DNA of 64,000 nucleotides, taken from positions 3,162,001 to 3,226,000 of the forward strand of contig NZ_CP046654.1 of NCBI RefSeq assembly GCF_009759685.1. The letters are read 5' to 3'. The stretch's first letter is position 1, and every line of letters begins with the position of its first letter. The position numbers and the translations under genes are program-made. This document shows positions 45,909 through 55,119 of the stretch, in pieces. The notes beneath the pieces are model-generated. The model searched no databases and was not told the DNA's origin. It saw only the letters and a program-made list of their open reading frames with translations. This DNA is from Acinetobacter baumannii (GTDB lineage: Bacteria > Pseudomonadota > Gammaproteobacteria > Pseudomonadales > Moraxellaceae).

Positions 45909-46607
45909 TTAACTCGTCAATTGATGAAATAACTCGTGCATACCTTCTGTCGCCGTCATATTTAATAATTTATATTGAGGTGGAACACGAGAATGATCTG
46001 CTTGGGGATCTATATAATACGCTTTGGTATAATGAGGAATCTCATGGACCAAGGCGGCAACTGGATATACGCTTAATGTCGACCCGATTACAATAAAAAT
46101 ATCAGCACTTTGTACTAAATGAATTGCTTCTTCATAAGCAGGTACAGCTTCACCAAACCAAACGACATGAGGTCGAAGCGGGTAGCCATTTGGACAAAAG
46201 TCCTGTTCTAAATCGAGCTTCCAACCATTAACTTCATAAAATTGAGTTGTATATTGTGCATCTGGCCCAGAACTTTTCGCTAGTCGAATATTGCCATGTA
46301 GATGTAAGACGTTTTGGCTTCCAGCACGCTCATGTAAATCATCAATATTTTGTGTAATGACTTGTACATCATAATAGTCTTGTAGTTTAGCAATATATTG
46401 ATGAGCTTCGTTCGGCTGGGCTTCTAAAATATTTTTACGACGTTCGTTGTAAAAGCGTTGAACTAAAGCTGGATTTCTTTCCCACGCTTCGGGAGTGGCA
46501 ACTTGTTGTATATCATAATTTTCCCAGAGACCATTACTATCGCGGAAAGTACTAATTCCACTTTCTGCACTCATACCGGCGCCGGAAAATACCACAAGTT
46601 TTGTCAT
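45909..46607 (-). CDS. cobB: NAD-dependent protein deacylase (sirtuin) lacking zinc cysteines
   Basis: A 232-aa class III sirtuin. NAD-binding GAGMSAESGISTFRD is at the N-terminus, TQNIDDLHERAG near 85 and catalytic His in HLHGN near 104. The YxxR motif (Y53-N-E-R56) marks desuccinylase-type sirtuins such as CobB. Where CobB has two CxxC zinc pairs, the segment between HGN and LRPHVVWFGE has just one Cys, the only Cys in the protein, so the zinc ribbon is absent. It removes acyl groups from lysines using NAD+. Unrelated to the defence SIR2 protein. Confidence 0.9.
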   Translation of the reverse strand: MTKLVVFSGAGMSAESGISTFRDSNGLWENYDIQQVATPEAWERNPALVQRFYNERRKNILEAQPNEAHQYIAKLQDYYDVQVITQNIDDLHERAGSQNVLHLHGNIRLAKSSGPDAQYTTQFYEVNGWKLDLEQDFCPNGYPLRPHVVWFGEAVPAYEEAIHLVQSADIFIVIGSTLSVYPVAALVHEIPHYTKAYYIDPQADHSRVPPQYKLLNMTATEGMHELFHQLTS

Positions 46608-46659
46608 ATGAATGATCCATTCATGAATTTGGTTTTTAAATCTGATCTATACATATATA

Positions 46660-46692
46660 AAAAAACCAGTTAAATCTAAACTGGTTTTTTTA
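46660..46692 (-). terminator. Terminator of gcvH
   Basis: AACCAGTT and AACTGGTT stem within A and T runs, 17 bases after the gcvH stop. Confidence 0.82.
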
Positions 46693-46709
46693 TTAAAACT
46701 ATATCTATA

Positions 46710-47084
46710 TTATAGACCAGCTTCATACTCTGCATTTGTTAAAAGTTTTTCAACATCTGCAATATTGTCTGGTTTGATTTTATAAATCCAGCCTTTGCCA
46801 TATGGATCTTCATTTACAAAATCCGGATCATCTTCAAGATCAGTATTAACTTCTACTACTGTACCAGAGACAGGGGCATGAATATCAGAAGCAGTTTTAA
46901 CTGATTCAACAACTCCGGCTTGTTCGCCAGCTGTTACTTGGCTACCCACTTCAGGAGTTTCAACATAGACCAAATCTCCAAGCTCATCTTGTGCATGGTC
47001 GGTAATCCCTGTAATAACAAGGTCTCCTTCAATTTTTACCCACTCATGTGTACGTGCATACTTCAATTCTGAAGGATGGTTCAT
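46710..47084 (-). CDS. gcvH: Glycine cleavage system H protein
   Basis: A 124-aa lipoyl carrier protein. The lipoylation lysine is in [15 protein letters not shown] (about K63), with [19 protein letters not shown] upstream and the C-terminal [13 protein letters not shown]. It shuttles the aminomethyl group between the P, T and L proteins. The gcvP and gcvT genes are not adjacent here. Upstream is an AraC regulator on the same strand, 38 bp away. Confidence 0.95.
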
Positions 47085-47122
47085 GACAACTCCTTAAGCT
47101 TGTGTCCAATATTTTAATAACA

Positions 47123-48148
47123 TTATAAATAGGGGGCTTTGCGCCAGTTGCTCGGACTGCGACCGCTCCAGCGTTTAAAAGCGCGACTGAAATTTGCGAC
47201 ATCCGAGTAACCAAGTTCATCTGCAATTTGTTCAAGACTATAATCTGTACGCGAAAGCAGAGAGGTCGCATGACGATATCGAACTTCATCTACTAAAGTA
47301 GAAAATGAAGTACCTTCGGCTGCCAATTGTCGCTTTAAGGTACGATCTGACATATGTAAATATTCTGCTACATTTTCTATGCTTAAGTAATGTTGTTCAG
47401 AATTACTTAAAATATCACGTACACGCATGGCTAGACGGCGGCGTTCGCCTAAAGCAGATAGTTCCGCTTCACATTGGTTAATAGCGATTTGACTTGCGAT
47501 TGGATCGGCATTAACTAACTTAAAACCTAAATATTTTTTATCAAAACTAGAGATTAGATGAGGCTGGTTAAAGCGGATGGTGCTGCTTAGCTTGCTTCTA
47601 TACTTATCAAAACCTTCTGGTTCTGGAAAGTCTAAATCAACATCGCCTGCTAAATCTTCAATACCCGTAATCGCTTTAGCCATGGTCATAATACCAATAG
47701 TTAAACCTAAAACGATCTCAGTACGAAGAGGCTCTAACTCAATATCACATTGCAATTGTAATGTGGCTTTTGGTCCGAAAGTAGAAAAATATAATTGTAA
47801 AAAAGGTAAGCGTAATTGGATAAAGCGGGCAGCGAGAGCAATCGCTTCTGTAATATCTTTGGCTGTCATTATCGCGTAGCCAATAAATCCGTGAATGGAA
47901 ATACGCATTTGAGTGCCAATGTGGTAACCCAGTGTACTTTCACCGGTAAGATTTAAGGCATGTTTAACCAGCTCATTTGCTACGGGTGTTGAAATACGAT
48001 ATTCAGGATCAGCCAATTGCTCACTAGTAAGATGAAAAGGAGCAAATAATGTTTCATCGTTGTATCCCCAACGTGAAACTACATCTAATAGCAATAAGCC
48101 ATAGACTCCTGGAATACCTTGATCTTGACGAGCTGAGGTAATTTTCAT
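47123..48148 (-). CDS. AraC-family transcriptional regulator
   Basis: A 341-aa regulator of the OruR/ArgR-like AraC group. The N-terminal Arabinose_bd-type domain spans about 20-210 and two helix-turn-helix motifs lie in the last 100 residues: LSIENVAEYLHMSDRTLKRQLAAEGTSF and YSLEQIADELGYSDVANFSRAFKRW (in pieces), ending GRSPSNWRK. Such proteins often control lipid or amino-acid catabolic genes. The target is unknown; it lies just upstream of gcvH on the same strand and downstream of a MaoC gene. Confidence 0.9.
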   Translation of the reverse strand: MKITSARQDQGIPGVYGLLLLDVVSRWGYNDETLFAPFHLTSEQLADPEYRISTPVANELVKHALNLTGESTLGYHIGTQMRISIHGFIGYAIMTAKDITEAIALAARFIQLRLPFLQLYFSTFGPKATLQLQCDIELEPLRTEIVLGLTIGIMTMAKAITGIEDLAGDVDLDFPEPEGFDKYRSKLSSTIRFNQPHLISSFDKKYLGFKLVNADPIASQIAINQCEAELSALGERRRLAMRVRDILSNSEQHYLSIENVAEYLHMSDRTLKRQLAAEGTSFSTLVDEVRYRHATSLLSRTDYSLEQIADELGYSDVANFSRAFKRWSGRSPSNWRKAPYL

Positions 48149-48256
48149 ATGCGTTCCGTTGCTCTCATCAATTTTCTACGTGCATTTCTTACACATCTTG
48201 TCATGAAATATAATTTGAGTTTATAAAAACTGTTAGACAATCATATCAACGATTCA

Positions 48257-48697
48257 TTAAACATTCTTTTTAAAGACAACGATTTTTGTCGTTGAAATAA
48301 GTAAAACATCCCCATGCTGATTTAAGGCTTGCGTAACGTAGCTTACAATACCACGATCCAATTTTGTTTTGGATGGCGTAATGGCGGAAATTTCAGCTTC
48401 AACATGAATACGGTCACCAGGCCGAGTAGGGCGTGGCCAACGTAGACTAGATTCTGAGCCTACTAGTCCACCATGAATCGGCATGCATTCAGTCCATAAG
48501 CGCATAGTAATTGCCGAGGTATGCCATCCGCTAGCGGCAATACCTTTAAAGATTGGATCTTCTTTGGCTAACTCTTCATCTGTATGGAAAGGTTGAGGGT
48601 CATAGTGGCTTGCAAATTGTTTAATTTCATCAAGTGTAATTTCATACTCACGACTGATAAAACGATCACCAATTTTTAAATCTTCTAAATAAAGCAT
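48257..48697 (-). CDS. MaoC-like hot-dog dehydratase
   Basis: A 146-aa (R)-specific enoyl hydratase-like protein. FASHYDPQPFHTDEE carries the catalytic Asp and His near 29-41, and ASGWHTSAITMRLW is typical of MaoC hydratases. RWPRPTRPGDRIH is a second family segment. It hydrates trans-enoyl thioesters in fatty-acid metabolism. Its ATG overlaps the stop of the upstream ABC gene (TAATG), so translation is coupled, though a functional link to the ABC exporter is not obvious. Confidence 0.87.
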   Translation of the reverse strand: MLYLEDLKIGDRFISREYEITLDEIKQFASHYDPQPFHTDEELAKEDPIFKGIAASGWHTSAITMRLWTECMPIHGGLVGSESSLRWPRPTRPGDRIHVEAEISAITPSKTKLDRGIVSYVTQALNQHGDVLLISTTKIVVFKKNV

Positions 48698-50544
48698 TAA
48701 TCTTGACCCTGTACTACTTTTTGCTCAATAAGAAAACCGCCCGTTTGACGTTTCCATAATTGTGCATATATACCATTTTTAGCAATTAATTCTTCATGAG
48801 TACCTTGCTCTGCAATTTTACCTTCATCAAGAACAATTAAACGGTCCATTTGAGCAATGGTAGACAAACGGTGAGCAATTGCAATAACTGTTTTATCTAC
48901 CATTAGGTCATTTAAACTAGACTGAATAGCTGATTCAACTTCTGAGTCTAAAGCGCTAGTTGCTTCATCTAAGATTAAAATTGGTGCATCTTTTAAGAAA
49001 ACACGCGCAATAGCGATACGTTGTCTTTGACCACCTGACAGTTTGACACCACGTTCACCCACTTGTGCTTCATAACCTGAACGTCCTTTTAAGTCGACAA
49101 GTTGAGGAATAAATTCAGCTGCTTTTGCCTTTTGCACGGCACTTTGCATATCTTGATCAGTTGCATCTGGACGGCCATATTTAATATTTTCGGCAACTGA
49201 GCGATGTAGTAGAGAAGTGTCTTGAGTAACTAAAGCAATATTTGCTCTCAAACTATCTTGTGTAACATCTTCAATATTCTGCCCATCAATTAAAATTGCA
49301 CCTTCTTTAAGATGGTAAAAGTGTAGAAGTAATTGGATGAGGGTAGATTTACCCGCACCTGAACGGCCAACGATACCAATCTTTTCACCTGCTTTAATGT
49401 GTAAGTTAAAGTGATCGATGACATTTTTATTGTTATAAGCAAAGGTCACATCTTTAAATACAATCTCACCTTGTGTGACTGCAAGTGGTTTTGCATCTGG
49501 CTTGTCTTGAATATTGATTTTCTTACCAAGTGTTTGCATGCCATCTTGAATGGTACCAACATTTTCAAATAATGCTGACATATGCCACATCATAAACTCA
49601 GCCATGCTATTAAGTTTTAAAATCATGGCAGTAGTGGCTGCAATTACACCTAACGCTGCTAAGCCTTGAGTCCATAACCAAACTGCGGTACCAATTACTC
49701 CAACAAATAAAACAGCAGACAGTAAATTAATGCTAACTTCAAAAAGAGTGCCTAGACGCATTTGCGCATAGACTGTGGTCATAAACTCTTTCATTGACGC
49801 TTTTGCATATTGGCTTTCACGCCCAGCATGCGCAAAGAGTTTTACAGTTTGAATATTAGTGTAGGCGTCAGTTACACGACCAGTCATTACAGCGCGTGCA
49901 TCGGCTTGTTGTTGTGATACTTTGCTTAAACGTGGAATAAAGAACCATGCGCTTAATAAAAATAACCCTAACCAAACCATAAGTGGAATAAGTAATGTGG
50001 GTGAGATTGCACCAAGAACAATACTTACGGTAATAAAGTAAATGCTGACGTAAGCCAACATGTCGCCTAAAATAATCCAGAATTCACGGACTGCTAAAGC
50101 TGTTTGCATGACCTTTGCAGAAAGTCGACCAGCAAAATCATTATGGAAAAAGTCTAGGCTTTGTTTTAATAAAAGGTTATGGAAGCGCCAACGCAAGCGC
50201 ATTGGAAAAGTACTATATAAAATTTGATGTTTTATAATAGATTGAATATTAACAAATAAAATATTAGCAAATAACACGCTAATGAGAATAAGGATGTTTG
50301 AAGCATGTTGGCTCAAGAAACTTTCAGGCTGACTATTACTAAGCCAATCTACAAGTTGCCCAATTTTTGAAAAGAGCAGGGCTTCAAAGCTAGCTGCACC
50401 AGCTGTACATATAATAAGTAGCAATAAATATGGGCGCACACCTTCAGTAGCTTGCCAAACAAATGGGAAAAAGCGTGTTGGTAAGGGCTCATCCAAGCCT
50501 TTGGTTGGATAAGGATCTACAAGTTTTTCAAACCACTTCAGCAT
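48697..50544 (-). CDS. ABC exporter, fused permease-ATPase
   Basis: A 615-aa half-transporter of the MsbA/multidrug type: six membrane helices in about 30-310 and a nucleotide-binding domain about 360-600 with Walker A IVGRSGAGKST, signature LSGGQRQR, Walker B ILILDEATSALD and H-loop AHRLSTI. It would act as a homodimer exporting a lipid or drug. An extended N-terminal cytoplasmic part precedes the first helix. Cotranscribed with the MaoC gene by one-base overlap. Substrate unknown. Confidence 0.9.
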   Translation of the reverse strand: MLKWFEKLVDPYPTKGLDEPLPTRFFPFVWQATEGVRPYLLLLIICTAGAASFEALLFSKIGQLVDWLSNSQPESFLSQHASNILILISVLFANILFVNIQSIIKHQILYSTFPMRLRWRFHNLLLKQSLDFFHNDFAGRLSAKVMQTALAVREFWIILGDMLAYVSIYFITVSIVLGAISPTLLIPLMVWLGLFLLSAWFFIPRLSKVSQQQADARAVMTGRVTDAYTNIQTVKLFAHAGRESQYAKASMKEFMTTVYAQMRLGTLFEVSINLLSAVLFVGVIGTAVWLWTQGLAALGVIAATTAMILKLNSMAEFMMWHMSALFENVGTIQDGMQTLGKKINIQDKPDAKPLAVTQGEIVFKDVTFAYNNKNVIDHFNLHIKAGEKIGIVGRSGAGKSTLIQLLLHFYHLKEGAILIDGQNIEDVTQDSLRANIALVTQDTSLLHRSVAENIKYGRPDATDQDMQSAVQKAKAAEFIPQLVDLKGRSGYEAQVGERGVKLSGGQRQRIAIARVFLKDAPILILDEATSALDSEVESAIQSSLNDLMVDKTVIAIAHRLSTIAQMDRLIVLDEGKIAEQGTHEELIAKNGIYAQLWKRQTGGFLIEQKVVQGQD

Positions 50545-50878
50545 GAATGACTACCTTTATACATCAGCTACTTTAGTAAAATTTCGCAATTTAATTTGCA
50601 ATAAAGTCAGTTAGATCAAACTTAATTAAGGTATTGATCTGTTGGGTGTGTGGATACACGTCAAAGTTTATGTTGTATATCTTTGGCTAAAACTGACATG
50701 ATTTAGTCAAGACATAAATTTGGAATCGGGAAGAAGCCTAAAAGGCATCGTAAAGACAAAAAATGTTTTATTCATTATATCGATAATAATAGATGAAGTG
50801 GTGAATGAATTTGGCTTGAATGTAATTTTTATAAATTTTTTTAATAAATGATAAAATATTAATATTTATTTTAAGCAG
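50545..50878. other. Intergenic region
   Basis: 334 bp ahead of the ABC gene. It contains that gene's promoter but no element I can define. It is strongly AT-rich toward 50820-50878, where AATATTAATATT palindromes lie near a hairpin. Confidence 0.4.
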
Positions 50879-50914
50879 TATGAGCCTTTATCCGAATATT
50901 GATAAAGGCTCATA
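50879..50914 (-). terminator. Strong 14-bp inverted repeat after DUF2058 gene
   Basis: TATGAGCCTTTATC (50879-50892) and GATAAAGGCTCATA (50901-50914) pair perfectly over an 8-base loop, four bases after the gene's stop. There is no good T run on the minus strand, so it may act as a terminator of low efficiency or as an mRNA end protector. Confidence 0.55.
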
Positions 50915-50918
50915 ACAG

Positions 50919-51455
50919 TTACCACATTAAGTCATCCGGAATTACATATGCTGCATATGGATCTTCTTCATCAGTAGTTTGTTCATTTTTCTCAGCATTA
51001 TTGATCAAAATAAATCCTTTCATTTTTTGATCAATTTTTTCAGCTAAGGCTTTAGGAAGGTAAGCATATTGATCTTGATCTTTAGCAATCACTAAACTGC
51101 CTGTAACAAGTGCATTATAAACTTGCTGAGATAGGTAAACCTTTTTAATCTTATTCTCGTCAATAAATTGATAAGCCACATCTCCGGCAAAATCTACAAT
51201 TTTGTGTTGCTTGATCATTTGAATGATTGAAGCCTTTAATGCTTTTTCTTCGAGTTGCTGCTGCTTTTCTAGATTCAAAGCTTGATCTTTTGCTTGTTTC
51301 TCTTTTTGAGCTTTTTCAATATTAGCTTTAATTTCTGCTTCATTGCTTTGACCAGTACGCTGCTCATGCTGAGCTTGTTTGGTAAGTTTTTTCGCTTTTT
51401 TATTGTCAACTAAACCAGCTTTGAGTAACTGAGCTTGTAAGGCATTTTTAACCAT
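50919..51455 (-). CDS. DUF2058-family protein (YaiL-like)
   Basis: A 178-aa protein of the YaiL/DUF2058 family. The N-terminal 80 residues are basic, Gln/Lys-rich and coiled coil (ANIEKAQKEKQAKDQALNLEKQQQ in part). The C-terminal compact domain has VAYQFIDENKIKKVYLS and ends DPYAAYVIPDDLMW, which is characteristic. Family members are annotated as nucleic-acid associated; evidence is thin. Three bases separate it from the DUF1275 gene upstream on the same strand. Confidence 0.85.
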   Translation of the reverse strand: MVKNALQAQLLKAGLVDNKKAKKLTKQAQHEQRTGQSNEAEIKANIEKAQKEKQAKDQALNLEKQQQLEEKALKASIIQMIKQHKIVDFAGDVAYQFIDENKIKKVYLSQQVYNALVTGSLVIAKDQDQYAYLPKALAEKIDQKMKGFILINNAEKNEQTTDEEDPYAAYVIPDDLMW

Positions 51456-51458
51456 GAC

Positions 51459-52139
51459 TTAATCCGAATTTGAAGAGGAAGAACTATGAAAGTAAACTGC
51501 CCAATACGAAATACTGAGAGTTAAGCTTAAAATTGCTGGAAGCAAAAATGATTGCAATTTTAAATAAGGGTGAACTAAAGCAGCAATTATACCGCCAGAT
51601 AGAAAACCTATAAAAATAAGTAGATGCAAAATAATGCGGCGATTCTCTACTTTTAAACCTCGTGCTATATAACCAAGTGCAAGCCCAAGATCTGTTAAGA
51701 CACCCGATAAGTGAGTAGTCCTAATAATGGTTCCTTTATAGTGACTTACCATTGCATTTTGTAGCCCCATGGCGACACAAGCCCATAATAGTCCATATTT
51801 TGGAAAATAAGGCAGCAGTAACCAACAGAGAAAAATAAATAGTGAAACTAGACTTAAAGGAAGGCCATACCGGCGGCCTAATTTGAAATGGCTATTGCCT
51901 AGAATAAAACCACTGTAAAATGACCCGCATACATAACATAGTATAACTAGTACTAAATATATGATGTGTTCAAACTGCCAGTTTACCAAACTCATGGCTA
52001 GCATACTGACATTACCAGTCATATGCGACACCGATTGATGTAAAAGGGTGATAAGCCCTAATACATTAATCATTCCGGCATTTATTGCCAGTAAAAAGGC
52101 GCCAAGTTGGAACCAGTTTGGTAAACTTTGAAATGGCAT
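51459..52139 (-). CDS. DUF1275 (YoaK-family) membrane protein
   Basis: A 226-aa inner-membrane protein with six hydrophobic helices. AINAGMINVLGLITL near 20, SHMTGNVSMLAMSLV near 38 and RTTHLSGVLTDLGLALG near 139 are family signatures. Function unknown. It ends three bases before the DUF2058 gene and starts five bases after the sstT stop, so sstT, DUF1275 and DUF2058 look like an operon. Confidence 0.85.
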   Translation of the reverse strand: MPFQSLPNWFQLGAFLLAINAGMINVLGLITLLHQSVSHMTGNVSMLAMSLVNWQFEHIIYLVLVILCYVCGSFYSGFILGNSHFKLGRRYGLPLSLVSLFIFLCWLLLPYFPKYGLLWACVAMGLQNAMVSHYKGTIIRTTHLSGVLTDLGLALGYIARGLKVENRRIILHLLIFIGFLSGGIIAALVHPYLKLQSFLLPAILSLTLSISYWAVYFHSSSSSNSD

Positions 52140-52144
52140 GTTCT

Positions 52145-53347
52145 CTATGAGTTTTGTCTTGAGCGAATATCAACTGCGGCTGTAAATAAAACATCGGTAG
52201 ATGAGTTAAGCGCCGTTTCTGTTGAATCTTGTAATACACTAATAATCATACCCACTGCAACAACTTGCATTGCAATTTCTGATGAAATACCAAATAAGCT
52301 ACATGCGACTGGAATTAGAAGTAGGGAACCACCTGCAACACCAGATGCACCACATGCTGAAATTGTAGCTACAACAGATAAAATAATCATTGTTGCCAAA
52401 TCAACATGAATTCCTAACGTATGCACAGTTGCTAAAGTAAGTACAGTAATCGTAACTGCTGCACCAGCCATGTTAACAGTAGCACCTAAAGGAATTGAAA
52501 CGCTCGCAGTTGAAGGATTTACGCCTAAACGTTCAGCTAAATCAAGGTTTACAGGAATATTAGCTGCTGAGCTGCGTGTAAAGAACGCTGTGATACCACT
52601 TTCTTTTAAGCATTTAAATACTAATGGGTAGGGATTACCGCGAATTGTTAAACCTACCAGAATTGGGTTAATCACTAGAGCAACAAACAGCATTGTTCCT
52701 AATAGAACAGCAAGTAATTGTGCATAACTTTCAAGTGTTGCTAGTCCAGCATCTGCAAAAGTTACTGCAACTAGACCGAAAATACCAACAGGTGCAAACG
52801 CAATGACTTTATGAATAATAGCGCTTACAGCATGTGAAACATCCTGCATTACTTGTTTGGTCGTATCCGAGCTATGGCGCATTGCTAAGCCGAGACCAAT
52901 TGCCCACGCAAGAATACCAATAAAGTTCGCTTCACTGATTGCTTGAACAGGGTTTGCAATAAAACTTAAAAGCAGATTTTTTAATATATCAGCGAGACTA
53001 CCAGGCGCTTGCAAATTATTATGAGAAACAGTGTTGAGATAAAGGGTGCTAGGAAAAGATAAGCTAGCGATCACAGCACTAAAAGCAGCTAATAACATAC
53101 CTACTACATAGAGTAGTAATACTGGGCGTAAATTTGCACTATGACCGACTTGGAAGTTGGCAATAGATGAGAGAACCAGTACAAAGACTAAAATAGGAGC
53201 AACCGATTTTAATGCTTTAATAAATAGTTCACCAAACAAGCTTAAGTACGGCGTAACGGTTGGAAATAATAGTGCGACGCCTATCCCTAAAATAATGGCG
53301 ATAATAATTTTAGTGACTAAGCTTAATCGAGAAAAGAATTCAAGCAT
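52145..53347 (-). CDS. sstT: Serine/threonine:sodium symporter
   Basis: A 400-aa DAACS-family transporter. [24 protein letters not shown] sequence is visible as [19 protein letters not shown] near 260 (serine-rich HP1-like loop). [20 protein letters not shown] and [18 protein letters not shown] (HP2) follow. It imports serine and threonine with Na+. Length and helix count (8 plus two hairpins) match SstT. First gene of the apparent three-gene operon. Confidence 0.93.
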   Translation of the reverse strand: MLEFFSRLSLVTKIIIAIILGIGVALLFPTVTPYLSLFGELFIKALKSVAPILVFVLVLSSIANFQVGHSANLRPVLLLYVVGMLLAAFSAVIASLSFPSTLYLNTVSHNNLQAPGSLADILKNLLLSFIANPVQAISEANFIGILAWAIGLGLAMRHSSDTTKQVMQDVSHAVSAIIHKVIAFAPVGIFGLVAVTFADAGLATLESYAQLLAVLLGTMLFVALVINPILVGLTIRGNPYPLVFKCLKESGITAFFTRSSAANIPVNLDLAERLGVNPSTASVSIPLGATVNMAGAAVTITVLTLATVHTLGIHVDLATMIILSVVATISACGASGVAGGSLLLIPVACSLFGISSEIAMQVVAVGMIISVLQDSTETALNSSTDVLFTAAVDIRSRQNS

Positions 53348-53768
53348 ATAAAGGCCTTATTAACCTATTCATGGCTAAAGGTTGAACAAGCTGAGTATTT
53401 TATACGTAAGTGATGTGAATCTTAAGCTTTTTTATATCAAGTCATCAGTTTTATAAAGTTTGGTAATATTAAGTTTTTGTTTTTAAATAAATAAAATTGA
53501 TTTTTTAAAGTGGAGTATCTAATGTTTTGCTTATATTACAGCCAGTAACGCTTAAGTTCTTATTATTTGCCATAAAAATTAGTGAAGAGGGAGAAAAGAT
53601 ATAAAAGAAATAGGAGAGGTTATTTTTGTTTTTTAATAGATTGGAATGCTAGAAAAACTACGCGAATTTTCAATCCTCTTTGCTCGGATAATTACCAGCT
53701 ACCAAGTTGAAAAATCGCATATTTCAGGAATACATTAATATTATTATAATTTTATAAGTTTAGAGCAG
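53348..53768. promoter_or_regulatory. sstT upstream region
   Basis: 421 bp between the ArsR-type gene and sstT. It carries the sstT promoter. No terminator hairpin for the ArsR gene is obvious and there is no small ORF with an RBS. Nothing else was recognised. Confidence 0.4.
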
Positions 53769-54077
53769 TTATTCTATGCAGTATAACTGGTAAAGCATAT
53801 TTAAAATTGAATGCATCTTATCATCCTTGATCGAATAGAAGATTTGCTTGCCATCACGACGTGTTGAAACGACATCACTTTTACGTAGCATCATCAATTG
53901 TTGTGAAAGGGTGGGTTGGGTGATTTGTGTTTTCTCTTCAATTTGAGAGACATTTAACTCCTCATGGGCTAAGTGACATAAAATTAATAAACGGTCAGTG
54001 TTAGCTAAAGATTTTAATGTTCCTACGACTGAATCCGCCGCATTTTTCATTTCTTCAATTTGGAGTCCATCTTTCAT
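53769..54077 (-). CDS. ArsR/SmtB-family repressor, BigR/SqrR-like persulfide sensor
   Basis: A 102-aa winged-helix repressor with NVSQIEEKTQITQPTLSQQLMMLRKSDVV as recognition region (two pieces) and KQIFYSIKD wing. No ArsR metal-site CxC is present. Instead there are two Cys, C34 (LILCHLAHEE) and C100 (LYQLYC), 66 residues apart. That matches the C41/C107 spacing of SqrR and the dithiol pair of BigR, which sense persulfides by forming a polysulfide bridge. So it probably responds to reactive sulfur. No sulfide-oxidation gene is adjacent, so its targets lie elsewhere or it acts alone. Confidence 0.82.
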   Translation of the reverse strand: MKDGLQIEEMKNAADSVVGTLKSLANTDRLLILCHLAHEELNVSQIEEKTQITQPTLSQQLMMLRKSDVVSTRRDGKQIFYSIKDDKMHSILNMLYQLYCIE

Positions 54078-54374
54078 ACTTTATACCTATATCAATATGG
54101 CCGGCATAGTATAGATTGATCTTAAGAAAATGAATGTAGCAAAACTAATCAATCCAATTGTTTTTGTTGAAAAGGTTTATAAGTGTAATTGATAAATATA
54201 TAACATTATTAAGGTAAAACAAGAATTTGTATTTGTTTTGTGTCAAAAGTGTTGCTTTGTGTGAGAAGCGTAATTGTTAAGTATAAATGAAACAAAGTCA
54301 AAGAAAATAAATTCTATTTTTCTCTCTATCAATAGTTAAATCTGATTTATATATAAAAGGGCAAGAAAAAAAGA

Positions 54375-54426
54375 TTGTGTTTTTATTTTCTAAAGTTATA
54401 ATCGACCATGTACAGACAGGTCTGTA
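54375..54426 (+). promoter_or_regulatory. Promoter with TetR-type operator
   Basis: TTGTGT (54375-54380), a 16-base spacer and TATAAT (54397-54402) make a good plus-strand promoter. Just downstream is TACAGACAGGTCTGTA (54411-54426), two perfect 7-bp arms with AG between, a typical TetR-family operator placed to block transcription. The TetR gene at 54553-55119 lies beyond, in opposite orientation, so this is not its own promoter in the usual divergent layout. Confidence 0.6.
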
Positions 54427-54552
54427 TATTCTGGTTTGGGATGATAATTTAAAAAAAATGTCAAACTCTAAGCTAGAATGACTTTCAGACGCAGCGTGAT
54501 GAATAAGAAGAAGATTCAACAAGATAAGAAGAATAATATCACGCTTTATTTT
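54409..54552 (+). ncRNA. Candidate TetR-controlled short transcript
   Basis: From the promoter at 54375-54402 a transcript of about 145 nt would reach the hairpin AGCGTGAT (54493-54500) with ATCACGCT (54538-54545), followed by TTATTTTTT. It encodes only a 7-residue reading frame (MSNSKLE from 54459) without a good RBS. Its end abuts or overlaps the 3' end of the TetR gene on the other strand, so it could act as antisense RNA or be a relic of a lost target gene. Confidence 0.4.
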
Positions 54553-54553
54553 T
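54493..54553 (+). terminator. Terminator of the short plus-strand transcript
   Basis: 8-bp stem AGCGTGAT/ATCACGCT with a 37-base loop, followed by TTATTTTTTAA. The long loop makes it weaker than typical. Confidence 0.45.
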
Positions 54554-55119
54554 TAATGTGCAATTTTTTCAAATTCAATGAGTTTCTCTACACGCTTCCA
54601 ATAGTCATCAATTTTTACTGAACCATGCTCAACTTGAGCTTGAATGGTCATACCCTCTAAAATATTGACTAAAAGCAATGCCAAAGGTCGAGACTCTTCA
54701 ATTTCATATTGAATAAGAAGATCTTGCATTAATTGTGTTAACCAGATTTTGTATAAAGTTGCTGGTTGATGTGTTGACGGGTATTGTTTTAATACTTCTT
54801 CTAAGGCTTTTTGGAACATGCAACCATTAAAGTCTTCACTATTAAACCAATCTGAATACCATAAAAAGATGGCTTTAATACGAGCTAGTGGGTTGGTTTC
54901 GTCTTCTTTAGAGATTGCCGCAGTAAGAGAATTTTGTAAAAGTGAGTTTCTTAATAATAAACACTCTTCAATAAGTTTCTCTTTTGAAGGAAAGTATTTA
55001 TAAAATGTCATTTTCGCTACACCAGATTCACTGATGATACGATCTACCCCTATAGAATTATAACTATATGAATTAAAAAGTCTTAAAGCAGTGGTAATAA
55101 TGTCATCTTTTTTTGACAT
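54553..55119 (-). CDS. TetR-family regulator
   Basis: A 188-aa TetR/AcrR protein. The helix-turn-helix spans 1-50 (IITTALRLFNSYSYNSIGVDRIISESGVAKMTFYKYF in pieces, with MTFYKYFPSKEKL typical). The C-terminal TetR_C-type helices form the ligand pocket. FLWYSDWF and EVLKQYP are visible. It may bind the operator at 54411-54426, 126 bp beyond its 3' end. Inducer and target genes are unknown. Confidence 0.9.
   Translation of the reverse strand: MSKKDDIITTALRLFNSYSYNSIGVDRIISESGVAKMTFYKYFPSKEKLIEECLLLRNSLLQNSLTAAISKEDETNPLARIKAIFLWYSDWFNSEDFNGCMFQKALEEVLKQYPSTHQPATLYKIWLTQLMQDLLIQYEIEESRPLALLLVNILEGMTIQAQVEHGSVKIDDYWKRVEKLIEFEKIAH

Noticed and set aside
45909..46607. Sirtuin as part of the SIR2 defence system
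   Set aside because: It is a stand-alone class III deacylase far from the island with metabolic neighbours.
54298..54522. 74-aa minus-strand reading frame between ArsR and TetR genes
   Set aside because: No RBS, atypical composition, and it overlaps the plus-strand promoter, operator and terminator.
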